This document shows positions 4,292-5,754 of a DNA stretch of 5,754 bases, piece after piece. Within the stretch, counting starts at the first letter, position 1; each line of letters opens with the position of its first letter. This DNA comes from Acidobacteriota bacterium (GTDB taxonomy: Bacteria > Acidobacteriota > Terriglobia > Terriglobales > Acidobacteriaceae), in assembly GCA_021798655.1 (NCBI GenBank), contig JAJZFE010000006.1, forward strand, positions 1-5,754, read 5' to 3'. A program made the position numbers and the translations under genes. Below the pieces are notes generated by a model. It searched no databases. It saw only the letters and a list, made by a program, of their open reading frames with translations, and had not been told where the DNA came from.

Positions 4292-5754
4292 ATGGGTATG
4301 TCAAAGAAGCTGCGCGGCGTTCTGCTGCTCGCAGTGTTGTGTGTGTCTGCATGGATGAGTGGTTCCGCGCAGGCCAGCAGTAGCGGTTCCATTGCAGGCA
4401 GCGTGGTGAGCCCGGACGGCAATCCCATCTCCGCAGCAGTGCTAACACTGCATGGCATGGACGCTGCCGATACAACCGGCACCGCCGCCTCGGACGGCAC
4501 GTTTCTGCTGCAGAACGTGCCCAGTGGAGGCTACACACTGCGCGTCGTCGCGCCCGGCTTCGCGGCCAACGAGACGCCGAACGTCCCCGTCGCCGTCGGC
4601 CGTGTAACCCGCATCAACGTGCGACTCACGCTGGCCAGCGATCAGCAGGCCGTCAGCGTCACCAGCGCGCAGACCTCCTTCGATCCCGAGCAGACCTCCT
4701 CCGTCGTCAACATCGATCGCGACCGCGTCGAAGAGCTGCCCATCCCCAGCCGCAACTACCTCACCTTCGTCCTGCTCTCGCCGCAAGTGATGGCTGCAAA
4801 CCCTGCGTCGGCGCAGGGCCTGCCGCAGAGCAGCGGCGGCTTCAGCTTCGGCGGCCTCCGTCCCGGCAGCAACGCGGTCTACATCGACGGCGTCAACGAC
4901 GACGACGCCTTCCGCGGTGGCAGTCGCACGCAGCTCTCGCCCGAAGCCATCAGCGACTTCCAGATCGTCAACCACGGCTTCGCGGCCGAATCCGGCGGCG
5001 GCTCTGGCGGCTCCATCGACGTGCAGACGCGGCGCGGCGTCAACCGGATTCACGGCGACGCATTCCTCTTCGTCCAGAACGGCGCGCTCAACGGCACACC
5101 ACCGCTCGAACTCGCGCCGCGCAAACCCGACGAGAGCCGCCTGCGCGCGGGCCTCTCCGTCGGCGGTCAGATCGCGCACAGCCTCACCTACTACTACGTC
5201 GCCGCCGAGCAGGAGATGGCCCGCGGCGAAGACGCCAACGACCTGCCACCCGCAACCGTGGCCGCCATCAACAGCGCCGTCCGCAACTACGCATCGCTCA
5301 ACGGGCTTCAACTGCAGAGCGGCTTCTTCCCCACTACCGACCAGGAGACCGAGGCCTCCGGCCGTCTTGACCGCGCACTCTCCGCCACCGAATCCGTGAT
5401 GCTGCGCTACGCACTCACCAACGGCCGCAACGTGAACGACGCGTTCAACACCGACGATCTCACCGACCTCTCCGGCCGTGGCTCCTCGTTCGTCGACGAC
5501 AACAGCCTGAACGGCACACTCACCTCCGTGCCGCGCAGCAACCTGCTCAACGCCGCAAGCTTTGAGCTGGCCCAGCGCCGCGTCGCCGACCGCACGCAGA
5601 CCGCCAACACTCCCGGCTTCATCGTCACAGGGATCGCCAGCTTCGGCGCACCGTATCGCGGCAACGACCGCCACGTTGAAACCCAGGCAGAGATCTCCGA
5701 CGCAATCACGGTGCAGCAGCACAAGCATCTGCTGCGCTTCGGCGGACGCTTCGA
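4292..5754 (+). CDS. Oar-like TonB-dependent outer-membrane receptor, N-terminal part (3' end outside window)
   Basis: This is an outer-membrane beta-barrel, presumably for TonB-driven uptake of large substrates; the ligand is unknown. The frame stays open from the ATG at 4292 to the window edge (487 codons); family members usually run to about 1000 residues, so roughly half is seen. Residues 1-28 are a signal peptide (MGMSKKLRG, hydrophobic core, cleavage after GSAQA). Residues about 31-115 are a carboxypeptidase-regulatory-like beta-sandwich (GSIAGSVVSPDGNPISAAV, SDGTFLLQNVPSGGYTLRV). The plug runs from about 130 to 255: VEELPIPSRNYLTFVLLSPQV (146-166), FGGLRPGSNAVYIDGVND (186-203) and GGSIDVQTRRGVNRIHGDAF (239-258). 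Barrel strands follow. No TonB box is obvious, as is common in this group. Codon use is strongly GC3-biased. Long antisense frames across it are shadows. The 114-base gap upstream could hold its own promoter. The family is confident; the transported substrate cannot be inferred. Confidence 0.92.
   Translation, partial: MGMSKKLRGVLLLAVLCVSAWMSGSAQASSSGSIAGSVVSPDGNPISAAVLTLHGMDAADTTGTAASDGTFLLQNVPSGGYTLRVVAPGFAANETPNVPVAVGRVTRINVRLTLASDQQAVSVTSAQTSFDPEQTSSVVNIDRDRVEELPIPSRNYLTFVLLSPQVMAANPASAQGLPQSSGGFSFGGLRPGSNAVYIDGVNDDDAFRGGSRTQLSPEAISDFQIVNHGFAAESGGGSGGSIDVQTRRGVNRIHGDAFLFVQNGALNGTPPLELAPRKPDESRLRAGLSVGGQIAHSLTYYYVAAEQEMARGEDANDLPPATVAAINSAVRNYASLNGLQLQSGFFPTTDQETEASGRLDRALSATESVMLRYALTNGRNVNDAFNTDDLTDLSGRGSSFVDDNSLNGTLTSVPRSNLLNAASFELAQRRVADRTQTANTPGFIVTGIASFGAPYRGNDRHVETQAEISDAITVQQHKHLLRFGGRF

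Noticed and set aside
4156..4294. Minus-strand frame encoding about 45 fairly protein-like residues (MMQLSEELQALRTVV...), part of a longer 114-codon frame
   Set aside because: It has no ribosome site before the ATG, overlaps both the receptor start and the end of the small membrane gene, and no family is recognised. Short helical-looking frames are expected by chance here.
4442..5728. 428-codon open frame on the minus strand
   Set aside because: It lies wholly antisense to the receptor, whose domains are clearly recognisable. The predicted protein is Val/Ala/Gly/Glu-rich, low in complexity and matches no fold I recognise. It arises from the GC3 bias that removes antisense stops.

Overview
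The window looks like a piece of a high-GC chromosome from an acidobacterium (Terriglobia type). This rests on three things: an Oar-like TonB-dependent receptor with an N-terminal carboxypeptidase-regulatory-like domain, a Tat-exported Gfo/Idh/MocA oxidoreductase, and strong G/C bias at third codon positions, which also produces long spurious antisense reading frames. The taxonomic call is inference from gene content; no rRNA or other marker is present. There are no tRNAs, insertion sequences, CRISPR arrays, phage genes or recognisable defence genes.

Layout. Bases 2-247 (+) are the 3' end of a small cupin gene. It converges on a minus-strand gene for a YtxH-type single-pass membrane/coiled-coil protein (332-637), and a bidirectional hairpin terminator with a UUCG loop (256-292) lies between them. 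Upstream on the minus strand are three genes packed like an operon, transcribed right to left. First is an ApbE-type FAD:protein FMN transferase (2702-3778). After a 19-base gap comes a Tat-exported Gfo/Idh/MocA oxidoreductase (1438-2682). A type-5 (UDGb) uracil-DNA glycosylase (731-1441) overlaps its stop codon with a TTG start. Divergently, on the plus strand, are a small two-helix membrane protein of unknown function (3857-4177) and the first 487 codons of the receptor (4292 to the window edge, no stop reached).

How they work together. The minus-strand group mixes envelope functions (flavin transfer, exported oxidoreductase) with DNA base-excision repair, so it is better read as a compact transcription unit than as one pathway. 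The receptor is an outer-membrane protein, and the small membrane protein upstream has no obvious functional link to it. I see no convincing new multi-gene system. The points most worth a second look are the TTG/TGA overlap between the oxidoreductase and UDG genes, the variant motifs in the ApbE and oxidoreductase proteins, the conserved-looking small membrane protein, and the inverted repeat with a possible ECF-type promoter ahead of the YtxH gene.
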